From positions 1-49,761 of the forward strand of contig CAVYHJ010000012.1 in NCBI GenBank assembly GCA_963768165.1: a DNA stretch of 49,761 nt. Direction: 5' to 3'. Source of the stretch: CAVYHJ01 sp963768165 [NCBI: uncultured bacterium] (GTDB lineage Bacteria > UBP4 > UBA4092). Positions 15,698 to 23,296 of the stretch are shown piece by piece (the stretch's first letter is position 1; the number at the start of each line of letters is the position of its first letter). The position numbers and the translations under genes are program-made. Under the pieces are notes generated by a model. That model was not told the origin of the DNA. It did not search any database and saw only the letters and a list, made by a program, of their open reading frames with translations.

Positions 15698-16993
15698 ATG
15701 GCACATAACGCAAAAATAATACTCGATGGTAAGGAATTGGAACTTCCGGTTATTGAAGGATCGGAAGGGGAATTGGGAATTGATATTTCTCAATTGCGCG
15801 CGAAAACCGGTTATATCACTTTTGATCCGGGATATGGAAATTCGGGGAGCTGCAAAAGCGCAATTACGTTTATCGATGGAGAAAAAGGAATTCTCAGGTA
15901 TCGCGGAATTCCCATTGAACAACTTTCGGAAGTGGAAAAACCCAATTTTGTGGAAGTGGCATGGCTCTTAATTTTTGGTCGGTTACCCAAGGAAAAAGAA
16001 CTGAGCGATTTCAGCGAACGTTTGACGAATAATGCCAACCTCAATGAGGACATGAAATTCCATTTCCAGGGATTTCCCCGCACGGCACCGCCGATGGCGA
16101 TTCTTTCTGCGATGATTAACGCTTTATCCTGTTTCCATCCCGCGTACATGACCTTGGGTGATGCAGGAATATTCGAGGAAGCCGCCGCGCGATTAATCAG
16201 CAAAATCCGTACCATAGCCGCCTATTCCTATCGCAGTTCGGAAGGGCTGCCTTTCATGTATCCAAATCCTCAATTGCGTTATGCAGCGAATTTTCTGCAC
16301 ATGATGTTTTCCATGCCTTATAATGAATATGAGCTAGACCCGGATATTGAAAATGCCTTGAACTTGATCCTTATTCTGCATGCCGACCATGAACAGAATT
16401 GCAGTACTTCGACGGTCCGGATGGTGGGTTCCAGTCAGGCCAATTTGTTCGCTTCCTGCGCGGCGGGGGTCTGTGCCTTATGGGGTCCTTTGCATGGCGG
16501 AGCGAATGTCGCGGTGCTCGAAATGCTCGAAGAAATTCATAAAGGGAAAAGTACTCCCGAAGAATATTTGAAATTATCCAAAGATAAAAATAGTGGCGTT
16601 CGTCTCATGGGATTTGGCCATCGTGTTTACAAAAACTTTGATCCACGCGCCAAGATTTTGAAAAAATCCTGTGATAAGGTGCTTGGCAAATTGGGAATCA
16701 AAGACCACTTGCTGGATATTGCTCAAAAACTGGAAGAGATTGCTCTGAAAGATCCCTATTTTGTAGAGCGGAAACTTTATCCTAATGTAGATTTCTACAG
16801 CGGAATTATCATGCGGGCTATCGGTATTCCCGTGAACATGTTTACTGTGATGTTTGCCATTGGCCGGTTACCGGGCTGGATCGCGCAATGGAAAGAACAG
16901 CATGACGACCATAGCGCCCGTATAGACCGACCACGCCAAATCTATACCGGCAACACGAAAACTGATTATATTCCTATAAAAAATCGGAAATAA
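15698..16993 (+). CDS. gltA: Citrate synthase
   Basis: A 431-residue type II (hexameric-type) citrate synthase. It condenses acetyl-CoA with oxaloacetate to start the TCA cycle. Visible landmarks are the N-terminal beta domain (KSAITFIDGEKGILRYRGIP), LILILHADHEQNCSTSTVR with a substrate-binding His, CALWGPLHGGAN with the catalytic His, MGFGHRVYKNFDPRA with another catalytic His/Arg segment, and VDFYSGIIMRAIGIP with the catalytic Asp. Length and motifs are standard. The start is preceded by an AGGTAGG-like site. Two TATAAT-like stretches lie in the 82-bp gap upstream, so it probably has its own promoter. Confidence 0.97.
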   Translation: MAHNAKIILDGKELELPVIEGSEGELGIDISQLRAKTGYITFDPGYGNSGSCKSAITFIDGEKGILRYRGIPIEQLSEVEKPNFVEVAWLLIFGRLPKEKELSDFSERLTNNANLNEDMKFHFQGFPRTAPPMAILSAMINALSCFHPAYMTLGDAGIFEEAAARLISKIRTIAAYSYRSSEGLPFMYPNPQLRYAANFLHMMFSMPYNEYELDPDIENALNLILILHADHEQNCSTSTVRMVGSSQANLFASCAAGVCALWGPLHGGANVAVLEMLEEIHKGKSTPEEYLKLSKDKNSGVRLMGFGHRVYKNFDPRAKILKKSCDKVLGKLGIKDHLLDIAQKLEEIALKDPYFVERKLYPNVDFYSGIIMRAIGIPVNMFTVMFAIGRLPGWIAQWKEQHDDHSARIDRPRQIYTGNTKTDYIPIKNRK

Positions 16994-17041
16994 TACACTC
17001 GGGTTAAAGTAAAGATTGGATTACAGGTTATTTAGGAGGTT

Positions 17042-17251
17042 TTACCAATTCCTGTTGTGACATTTTTCCATTCGTTCAAGATATAATTTGTGGAATTCTT
17101 CTTCCGACAAATCGGGGAATCGTTTCCGTAACCCATGCTTGAATAATCCCCGGGTAAACTCCGACAAATCAAAGGCTTTATTTAACCGCTGTTCCGGGGT
17201 CATTTGGCGCAGGATTTCTATCCGCATTTTATGGTTGGATGTATCCTTCAT
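17042..17251 (-). CDS. Small conserved hypothetical protein
   Basis: A 69-residue protein with MTPEQRLNKAFDLSEF in the middle and LSEEEFHKLYLERMEKCHNRNW at the C terminus. I recall small proteins of this pattern, ending in C-H-N-R-N-Y/W, as widespread orphans in environmental bacteria, but I know no function. The ATG at 17251 lacks a clear Shine-Dalgarno; an internal ATG at residue 9 is an alternative start. The 150 bp between it and the gene at 17402 holds no gene I can support. A short reversed stretch there could be read as an old coding remnant, but not convincingly. Confidence 0.6.
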   Translation of the reverse strand: MKDTSNHKMRIEILRQMTPEQRLNKAFDLSEFTRGLFKHGLRKRFPDLSEEEFHKLYLERMEKCHNRNW

Positions 17252-17401
17252 ACAAAGATAATCTTATTCCACTTATCCCTAAAAGGGAATCGGTTCTTTA
17301 TGTTTGCGCAGAAAATTAATGGTCTCCACCTTTCGAGCGGGTCTCCTGATCAAACAAACAAATCAAATAAGTGTATCGAGAAATCCACATCTTCATGAGA
17401 A

Positions 17402-18529
17402 TTAAAGTGATTTTAAAATATTGTCACAAGTTTGAGACATTTGATTAAGACCCGAAGGGTCATCTAATTGAGGATAGGAATTCCATAAATCTCTGAGATT
17501 TTGAACTGCGATTTTACATTCAGGATAATGAATTCTTTGTAATATATAGAGTGCATTTAATAACTTTCCGTATCTATCTCTTAAAGGATTAACAATTTCC
17601 CAGTGGATGGGTTTTCCTGATCCACTCCACCATCCAACTTCCAAAGAGGGTGCTTGCTTTTCCCAGAATTTAGTTTCTTCAATAACTAGATTTGTCATTT
17701 CCAAACCAAGATTAGAGTCTCCGGCAGCATTCAACGAACCGATAGCATTTGAATGATAAGATAACATTGTTGTATCTTGTAATATATTTAATAAGATAGG
17801 AATAGCATACGTTCCACATTTTCCTAAAGCATCAAACGCATCCCCGGTTGCATACCCAATATCCGACGGGATAAACTTTCTCAGTTCTACTACTCTTTTA
17901 TTTAAGTCTGGTTCTTTTAATATTTCTTCTAAATCGTATTTAACTTTGACATAGTGAAGAACATTTTCCTTAAATTTATTTTCATTTTGACGTAAAGGTA
18001 TCAATAAGCTAGGGCCTGGATTCATGACTTGTTCAAAAGCATACACACTGTCCTGTTCAAACCAAACCACTGATACCCACATATCATTTTTATACCAACT
18101 TGCCGGTAACCAAGTAACATTTTCCTGATAAGTAATATTATTTTGATTCCCGTTTTTTATCGGAGTAAAGGTAGATGATTTCTTTAAGAAAAGCACCATT
18201 TTTTGTCCTGTTACAAATTTTTGGAAGTGTTCTGTTGTTTGCTGTTTATAAAAACCCAAGGAATAATCAATTATTCGTGATGATTCTGACGCAAATGATA
18301 CAAGCTCAGGAATTGTGACAACTTCACCGGTTTGTAAATGACCTTTCCATGATTCTATAACTCGAAAAACTCCACTTGAAGCATCAGTCTCAGTGGCAAG
18401 AATAATATTCGATGCGTTCCAAGAGCAATGACCGACATCAAATGAAGGTCGTATTCCCGCAAAGGAATTTGTTAATAAAGAAATATATTGAATGCTTATA
18501 AATATTAAAAGGAAGTCTTTTTTCTTCAT
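17402..18529 (-). CDS. Exported protein of unknown function
   Basis: About 375 residues from ATG 18529, with a signal peptide (MKKKDFLLIF..., cleavage near NSFAG). The N-terminal half (VGHCSWNASNIILATE, VIESWKGHL, GQKMVLFLKK) has the look of small secreted domains that sit near cysteine-rich segments. The C-terminal half is helical, with HEAT-like spacing (FDALGKCGTYAIPILLNIL). I do not recognise the family. An upstream in-frame start at 18565 would put 12 residues before the signal peptide and is unlikely. The ATG is seven bases after a good -10 box carried by the duplicated purL tail, so its transcript may be leaderless. Confidence 0.65.
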   Translation of the reverse strand: MKKKDFLLIFISIQYISLLTNSFAGIRPSFDVGHCSWNASNIILATETDASSGVFRVIESWKGHLQTGEVVTIPELVSFASESSRIIDYSLGFYKQQTTEHFQKFVTGQKMVLFLKKSSTFTPIKNGNQNNITYQENVTWLPASWYKNDMWVSVVWFEQDSVYAFEQVMNPGPSLLIPLRQNENKFKENVLHYVKVKYDLEEILKEPDLNKRVVELRKFIPSDIGYATGDAFDALGKCGTYAIPILLNILQDTTMLSYHSNAIGSLNAAGDSNLGLEMTNLVIEETKFWEKQAPSLEVGWWSGSGKPIHWEIVNPLRDRYGKLLNALYILQRIHYPECKIAVQNLRDLWNSYPQLDDPSGLNQMSQTCDNILKSL

Positions 18530-18536
18530 ATTGACT

Positions 18537-18565
18537 AGTATATCCCCATTGCAGATTCGTAACAA
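18537..18565 (-). promoter_or_regulatory. Promoter inside the duplicated purL tail
   Basis: Read on the minus strand: TTGTTA (18565-18560), a 17-bp spacer, TATACT (18542-18537), then seven bases to the ATG at 18529. The same element with TATAAT is found in the real purL end at 19329-19357. Confidence 0.5.
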
Positions 18566-18690
18566 TTCGTTAATTTTATGACAGGCAAATTAATAAGACT
18601 ATCTCTCCTCCCCCTACCTCTTTCTTTGATACCGATAGATAGAGTGGATTTTTGCACTTTGCCAAGAATGGTGTGAGGGAGATTGTGCTC
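18541..18690 (-). pseudogene. Second, diverged copy of the purL 3' end
   Basis: Translated on the minus strand this stretch gives EHNLPHTILGKVQK, SIGIKERGRGRRDSLIN and KLTNCYESAMGI. It matches the last 45 or so residues of PurL (encoded at 19333-19482) along the whole length, with about three quarters of bases agreeing by eye. Immediately upstream in the same frame are two stop codons, so it is a fragment and not a gene. It lies directly after the DUF5615 toxin gene. The toxin-antitoxin module is therefore flanked by two direct copies of the purL end. Confidence 0.85.
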
Positions 18691-18699
18691 TTATTACGT

Positions 18700-19044
18700 T
18701 TATCGAATTCGTAATTTGCCATCTTGGAAAACGCAGAAATGTTCTTCAAGTTTATCCAAATATTTCTGTAGAATCGTATCTATCACTTGGATTTTTTCAT
18801 TCGCTTTGGCATCTTCCAGCCTTAATAGCAAGACTCCACTATGAGACAATCCCGAATGGTACACCAATTCACCGAAATCTTTATCCATAGTAATGATCAT
18901 TCTATTTTCGGATTTTGCGAGATTTAATATTTCTTTATCAGAGGCTTTAGAATTGATATCCCGGACAGATTTCGTATCGTATTTCTTGTTTTGTAACCAT
19001 CTCTCGATAGACTTCCCGACACCGACATCCACCAAAAATTTCAC
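18700..19044 (-). CDS. DUF5615 PIN-like toxin
   Basis: A 114-residue PIN-like (DUF5615, Mut7-C-related) protein. It starts KFLVDVGVGKSIERWL, has the acidic segment MIITMDKDFGELV with the conserved DKDFGEL motif, then GVLLLRLEDA, and ends in KLRIR. The family comprises predicted ribonuclease toxins paired with DUF433 antitoxins. Catalytic carboxylates D6 and the D-x-D of TMDKDF are present. The first residues are typically FLxDxxL...L, so the sequence appears intact. It lies 17 bp downstream of the DUF433 gene in one operon. Confidence 0.88.
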   Translation of the reverse strand: MKFLVDVGVGKSIERWLQNKKYDTKSVRDINSKASDKEILNLAKSENRMIITMDKDFGELVYHSGLSHSGVLLLRLEDAKANEKIQVIDTILQKYLDKLEEHFCVFQDGKLRIR

Positions 19045-19061
19045 ACAATTACCCTTATGAG

Positions 19062-19307
19062 TTATCTGGCGTGACCGACTTCAAAAACTTGTTCTTCGCC
19101 CACTAACTCCGCGGCATACAATAAACACGCCTGAATATCCGCCTTTTCCAATTCAGGATATTCTGTTAGGAGTTCCTGCGTGGGAATCCCTTTCGCGAGA
19201 GCTTTTAATATTTGTTCTACCGTAATCCGCAACCCTCGAATAGTTGGTTTCCCCACCAGCACATCTGGGTTTACTGTAATCCGTTTTGTTATCTTATTGG
19301 TTTCCAT
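19062..19307 (-). CDS. DUF433 antitoxin
   Basis: An 81-residue DUF433 protein: ITVNPDVLVGKPTIRGLRITVEQIL is the family's signature (xxGxPxIxGTRIxV), followed by a helix-turn-helix-like segment LLTEYPELEKADIQACLLYAAEL. It is the expected DNA-binding antitoxin of the DUF5615 toxin. The start METNKI at 19307 is chosen because GGAGAAA lies about 10 nt upstream; a longer reading to 19340 would overlap purL. The -10/-35 pair at 19329-19357, inside the last codons of purL, would drive the pair. Confidence 0.9.
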   Translation of the reverse strand: METNKITKRITVNPDVLVGKPTIRGLRITVEQILKALAKGIPTQELLTEYPELEKADIQACLLYAAELVGEEQVFEVGHAR

Positions 19308-19328
19308 GATAATCTTTCTCCAACTAGA

Positions 19329-19357
19329 ATTATATCCCAATTGCGGATTCGTAACAA
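19329..19357 (-). promoter_or_regulatory. Promoter of the toxin-antitoxin pair within purL's end
   Basis: Read on the minus strand: TTGTTA (19357-19352), a 17-bp spacer, TATAAT (19334-19329). Transcription would start near 19322 and give a short leader with a GGAGAAA ribosome-binding site before the DUF433 ATG. Confidence 0.55.
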
Positions 19358-21588
19358 TTTGTTAATTCTGTGACTTGCACATTGATGAGTCTATCTCTTC
19401 TCCCCCGACCTCGTTCTTTAATCCCAATAGATAAACTATCTTTTTGGACTTTGCCGAGGATGGTGTGGGGGATAGAATGTTTTTTGATAAGTTTAAGGAG
19501 AGTGGAGTAATTGGATTCAGAGAGAGAAACGATAATACGGGATTGGGATTCGGAAAAGAGTTGGATGGCGGGGTTAAAGGGTTCGACGGGAAGTTGGATA
19601 TCCGCACCCAAATTTCCAGTGAGACAGGATTCGGCGAGACAGATAGCGAGTCCTCCTTCCGAGCAATCATGGGCACTTTGAAGAATACCCAGACGACAGG
19701 AGTCAAGAACGGTTTGCTGGACGGCTTTTTCGAGTTTCAAATCAAGAGATGGTGGCTGATTCCCTAATTTCTTTTCGATAAGGTTCAGGTATTCCGACCC
19801 GCCCATTTCATCTTTCGTCTCACCCAATAAAACAATCAAATCCCCCGGTTTCTTGAATCCCATTGTCACGTAATTTGTAGAGACGTAGCATGCTACGTCT
19901 CTACGGGAGTGTGGCTCAATGAGACCCAACATCCCGATGACGGGGGTGGGATATATCGCCTTGCCTTCGGTTTCGTTATAGAAGGATACGTTCCCGCTAA
20001 TCACCGGGGTATCGAAATGTTTACAGGCTTTGGTCATCCCTTCAATGACTTGTTTGAACTGACCCATGATTTCCGGTTTTTCGGGATTTCCGAAATTCAG
20101 GCAATTGGTGACCGCGATAGGTTGAGAACCAACACAAACCAGATTACGGGCAGCTTCTGCTACCGCAATTTGTCCCCCGATAAAAGGGTCTAAATAACAA
20201 TATCTCCCATTCCCGTCCGTTGTCAAGGTAATATACTTACCATTCTCTTTGATACGCAGTACAGCAGCGTCCCCCTGACCCGGTAAAACGGTTGTATTGG
20301 TTCGAACCTGATGGTCATATTGCTTATAGACCCATCTTTTGGAACCGATGTTAGGGGAGTTCAATATTTTCAATAAAACTTTGCCATAATCTTTGGGTTC
20401 AACGATTAACTCAGAATATTTCGCCATTTGGCGAAATATTCTAGGTTCTTTATATGGACGATTGTAAATTGGTGCGTTATCTGTAATTGCATTGACGGGA
20501 ATATCGGCTACAACCTTGCCTTTTTCTTTGATTTTAAACTGATGCCCCGAAGTCACTTTTCCAATTACGGAGGCTTGTAAATCCCATTTCTGGAAGATTT
20601 TTTTGATGGCGTTTTCTTTGCCTTTTTTGCCACAGACCAACATACGTTCCTGGGATTCAGATAACATAATTTCATAAGGGGTCATACCGGTTTCCCGGCG
20701 GGGGACTTTATCCAAATCCAGTTCAATTCCTGAGTTTCCTCTTGATGCCATTTCACTGGAAGAGGAAGTTAATCCGGCAGCACCCATATCCTGCATTCCA
20801 ACGATTAAGTCCTTTTGAATCAATTCAAGACACGCTTCCAAAAGTAACTTTTCCATGAATGGATCGCCCACTTGGACATTAGGCCGTTTATCTTTAGATT
20901 GTTCGGTGAATTCCGCGGATGCCAATAAACTAGCTCCATGAATTCCATCCCGCCCGGTGGTAGAACCGACATAGATTATGGGGCTTCCTTTTCCTTTGGC
21001 AATGGCTTTGACGACTGAATCCGACCTTATAATACCGACACACATGGCATTGACAAGGCAATTACCTTGATATACTGGATCAAAATTAACTTCTCCAGCC
21101 ACCGTTGGGATACCCATACAATTTCCATATCCTGCAATTCCTCCTACCACTCCCGAAACCAACCGTTTTGTCTGAGGATTATTCAGGTCACCAAAGCGGA
21201 GCGAATTGAGCATGGCAATGGGGCGTGCACCCATCGTAAAGATATCCCGAATGATACCTCCGACACCCGTGGCGGCACCCTGATAGGGTTCCACCTGAGA
21301 AGGGTGATTATGGGATTCTATTTTCATGACGATGGCATAGCCGTCTCCGATGTCGATAATTCCGGCATTTTCTCCGGGTCCCTGTAAAACTCGTTTGCCT
21401 TTGGTGGGTAGTTTCTTTAGGTAGATTTTGGAAGATTTGTAGCTACAATGCTCCGACCACATGACGGAAAATATCCCCAATTCGGTGATGGTCGGCTCCC
21501 TGCCCAGAAAATTCAGTATTTTCCGGTATTCCTCCGGTGTAATTCCATGTTCTGCAACGATTTGTGGACTTATTTTTTCCATTTTCAT
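19330..21588 (-). CDS. purL: Phosphoribosylformylglycinamidine synthase subunit PurL
   Basis: A 752-residue small-type PurL that forms FGAM from FGAR, ATP and ammonia supplied by PurQ, with PurS as the third subunit. Landmarks: SVMWSEHCSYKSSK (catalytic His), GPGENAGIIDIGDG, KIESHNHPSQVEPYQGAATGVGG, the central repeat of the same fold, and DCSEGGLAICLAES. About 12 extra residues (SRRDVACYVSTN region) interrupt the usual GLIE...VTMGFK segment, exactly where a 28-bp palindrome lies. No strong Shine-Dalgarno precedes the start; a perfect 19-bp hairpin lies in the gap to purQ. Its 3' end is duplicated at 18541-18690 and carries an outward promoter. Confidence 0.97.
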   Translation of the reverse strand: MKMEKISPQIVAEHGITPEEYRKILNFLGREPTITELGIFSVMWSEHCSYKSSKIYLKKLPTKGKRVLQGPGENAGIIDIGDGYAIVMKIESHNHPSQVEPYQGAATGVGGIIRDIFTMGARPIAMLNSLRFGDLNNPQTKRLVSGVVGGIAGYGNCMGIPTVAGEVNFDPVYQGNCLVNAMCVGIIRSDSVVKAIAKGKGSPIIYVGSTTGRDGIHGASLLASAEFTEQSKDKRPNVQVGDPFMEKLLLEACLELIQKDLIVGMQDMGAAGLTSSSSEMASRGNSGIELDLDKVPRRETGMTPYEIMLSESQERMLVCGKKGKENAIKKIFQKWDLQASVIGKVTSGHQFKIKEKGKVVADIPVNAITDNAPIYNRPYKEPRIFRQMAKYSELIVEPKDYGKVLLKILNSPNIGSKRWVYKQYDHQVRTNTTVLPGQGDAAVLRIKENGKYITLTTDGNGRYCYLDPFIGGQIAVAEAARNLVCVGSQPIAVTNCLNFGNPEKPEIMGQFKQVIEGMTKACKHFDTPVISGNVSFYNETEGKAIYPTPVIGMLGLIEPHSRRDVACYVSTNYVTMGFKKPGDLIVLLGETKDEMGGSEYLNLIEKKLGNQPPSLDLKLEKAVQQTVLDSCRLGILQSAHDCSEGGLAICLAESCLTGNLGADIQLPVEPFNPAIQLFSESQSRIIVSLSESNYSTLLKLIKKHSIPHTILGKVQKDSLSIGIKERGRGRRDRLINVQVTELTNCYESAIGI
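19877..19904. repeat. 28-bp perfect palindrome inside purL
   Basis: GTAGAGACGTAGCA followed by TGCTACGTCTCTAC. It has the GTAG...CTAC ends shared with the elements at 39210 and 49727. It is translated as part of an insertion in PurL. Confidence 0.85.
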
Positions 21589-21603
21589 ATTGATTCAGTA
21601 GTG

Positions 21604-21644
21604 GAGGGGGACTGGAATTGCTATTAGCAATTCCAGTCCCCCTC
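21604..21644. repeat. Perfect 19-bp stem hairpin between purQ and purL
   Basis: Left arm 21604-21622 (begins GAGGGGGACTGG), loop ATT, right arm 21626-21644, with no mismatch. No T-run follows on either strand, so it is not a typical terminator. It lies in the 60-bp gap of an operon, and could act in mRNA processing or be a small mobile palindrome. Confidence 0.85.
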
Positions 21645-21648
21645 TGGT

Positions 21649-22353
21649 TTAAATTCGAGTCTCCATTAGATTTGAGATGATAGATTCAAAGATGATTTTC
21701 CCATCCGAGGAACCCAAAATATCTTCTGAAGCGCGTTCGGGATGGGGCATGAGACCGACGACATTGCGTTCCTGATTACAGATTCCAGCGATGAAGTCGA
21801 GAGAACCATTGGGATTGGCGGACTTCGTTGACTGTCCATTGGGATCACAATATCGAAAAATTATCTGATTATGTTTGATTAAGTTTTGATAGCCTTTTTC
21901 GTCAATAAAGTAGTTTCCTTCACCGTGAGCGATAGGAATTTTGAGCACTTGACCGATTTCACAAGCGTTTGTAAAGGGAGTGTCGGTGTTTTCAACTCGG
22001 ATATGAACCCATTGGCAACGGAATTGTAACGATGTGTTTCGCAACATCGCTCCGGGTAAGAGTCCAGATTCCAGCAAGATTTGAAAGCCGTTGCAAATGC
22101 CGATGACGGGACCGCCTGATTTGGCGAATTTCTCTACTGATTTCATAATTGGGGAGAAGCGGGCAATAGCACCTGTGCGGAGGTAGTCGCCATGCGCAAA
22201 TCCTCCGGGAAGGATTATGCAATCCACATTTTGCAAACCGGTATCTTTGTGCCAAAGAGGAATGGCTTTTTGACCCATAACCTTTTCAATGACATGAAAG
22301 CAGTCGTGGTCACAATTGGAACCGGGGAAGATGACAACGCCGAAAACGACCAC
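21649..22353 (-). CDS. purQ: Phosphoribosylformylglycinamidine synthase glutaminase PurQ
   Basis: About 234 residues from the GTG at 22353. Class I glutamine amidotransferase supplying ammonia to PurL. Landmarks: [17 protein letters not shown] at the start, [20 protein letters not shown], the nucleophile elbow [12 protein letters not shown] with the catalytic Cys, and the His-x-Glu end [15 protein letters not shown] longer frame starting with TTG at 22425 exists, but its extra 24 residues are encoded by a palindromic element and overlap purS, so I reject it. The G-rich right-hand arm (AAGGAAGGGGG on the minus strand) lies directly before the GTG and may serve as the ribosome-binding site. Confidence 0.95.
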   Translation of the reverse strand: MVVFGVVIFPGSNCDHDCFHVIEKVMGQKAIPLWHKDTGLQNVDCIILPGGFAHGDYLRTGAIARFSPIMKSVEKFAKSGGPVIGICNGFQILLESGLLPGAMLRNTSLQFRCQWVHIRVENTDTPFTNACEIGQVLKIPIAHGEGNYFIDEKGYQNLIKHNQIIFRYCDPNGQSTKSANPNGSLDFIAGICNQERNVVGLMPHPERASEDILGSSDGKIIFESIISNLMETRI

Positions 22354-22398
22354 CCCCCTACCCCCTTCCTTAATTAAGGAGGGGGATGGAGGGGGTGG
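22350..22398. repeat. Imperfect ~49-bp palindrome at the purQ start
   Basis: C-rich left arm (CCACCCCCCTACCCCC), central CCTTAATTAAGG, G-rich right arm. The element fills almost all of the space between the purS stop and the purQ core. Palindromes of this CCCTTAATTAAGGG type are common dispersed repeats in bacteria. Confidence 0.75.
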
Positions 22399-22411
22399 TT
22401 GAAAAGTATTT

Positions 22412-22651
22412 TTATTCAATTTCAAAGGAATATTCCTCGATAACGGGATTGGCGAGGAGTTTATCGCACATTTGATGGACTTGTTTTTTGACAGATTTTA
22501 TATTCTTCCCTTTAATCTCGAGTTCAATAAACCGTCCGACTCGTGTTTCCTTTACAGATTTGAAACCCAGGACATGGAGCGCGTGCTGAACGGCTTTACC
22601 CTGCGGGTCCAAAACAGTTTTTTTCAAGGTCACATAGATTTTGACTTTCAT
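22412..22651 (-). CDS. purS: Phosphoribosylformylglycinamidine synthase subunit PurS
   Basis: A 79-residue Pur[21 protein letters not shown] (the family's V-LDPQG motif), [23 protein letters not shown], and the end [18 protein letters not shown]. It bridges PurL and PurQ in the FGAM synthase complex. It is the first gene of purS-purQ-purL, an arrangement typical of bacteria with small PurL. The ATG at 22651 has only a short AAGGG upstream. Confidence 0.95.
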   Translation of the reverse strand: MKVKIYVTLKKTVLDPQGKAVQHALHVLGFKSVKETRVGRFIELEIKGKNIKSVKKQVHQMCDKLLANPVIEEYSFEIE

Positions 22652-22742
22652 AAAACCCTTTTTGGAAAAAGAATTGGAGCAATGATGCAGATATATTTTA
22701 TATCATGTCCGAAGAAAAAAAGCGAACTGTTATTTTTCCAGC

Positions 22743-23201
22743 TTAGACCGATTTCAATTCCGCGGTGCAATGAGCGCACTTGGTGGCTTTAACCGGAATT
22801 GCCGAAAGGCAATAGGGACATTCTTTCGTGGTCGGTGCCGGCGGGGGAGCCGTTTGATTTCGTTTGAGTTTATTGATACTGCGAATCAAGAGAAAAACGG
22901 CAAAGGCAACGATAAGAAAACTGATGACGGTATTAATAAAGAGGCCATAATTGAGGGTCACGGCTCCTGCGGTTTTGGCATCCGCCAGAGATAGATATGG
23001 GGAATGAGCTTTTGCTCCTTCTTTGAGAACAAGAAATAGGCTGGAAAAATCCACATTGCCCAACAACAATCCAATAGGAGGCATGATGACGTCATCCACC
23101 AATGATTTCACGATGGTCCCGAATGAAGCACCGACGATGATACCGACCGCCATGTCAATAACGTTTCCGCGCATGGCAAATTCTTTAAATTCTTTCAACA
23201 T
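22743..23201 (-). CDS. mscL: Large-conductance mechanosensitive channel MscL with zinc ribbon
   Basis: A 152-residue protein. Residues 1-105 are Msc[36 protein letters not shown] (N-terminal helix and TM1, glycine-rich pore), then TM2 ([23 protein letters not shown]). A proline-rich linker ([11 protein letters not shown]) leads to a C-terminal zinc ribbon with CPYC and CAHC. The channel releases osmolytes under membrane tension. C-terminal ribbons of this sort are known in a subset of MscL proteins. GGAGG directly precedes the ATG. Confidence 0.96.
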   Translation of the reverse strand: MLKEFKEFAMRGNVIDMAVGIIVGASFGTIVKSLVDDVIMPPIGLLLGNVDFSSLFLVLKEGAKAHSPYLSLADAKTAGAVTLNYGLFINTVISFLIVAFAVFLLIRSINKLKRNQTAPPPAPTTKECPYCLSAIPVKATKCAHCTAELKSV

Positions 23202-23216
23202 AGCTTTTCCTCCAAT

Positions 23217-23255
23217 ACAAAAAGAAATCCCGGCCAGAAAGAACCTGGTCGGGAT
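23217..23255 (-). terminator. Intrinsic terminator of the OmpA-like gene
   Basis: On the minus strand an 11-bp stem (ATCCCGACCAG / CTGGCCGGGAT, one G-T pair) is followed by TTTCTTTTT. It lies between the OmpA-like gene and mscL. Confidence 0.7.
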
Positions 23256-23296
23256 GATTTATATTTGAATATTATGTTTCTTTTGTGTACATTTGA

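Noticed and set aside
17252-17401. Possible short coding remnant on the minus strand
   Set aside because: Only about 18 readable codons without a start or a recognisable match.
21604-21644. Terminator between purQ and purL
   Set aside because: Strong stem but no T-run, and it would cut the pur operon.
22353-22425. N-terminal extension of PurQ
   Set aside because: It is encoded by a palindrome, overlaps purS, and family members start at the core.
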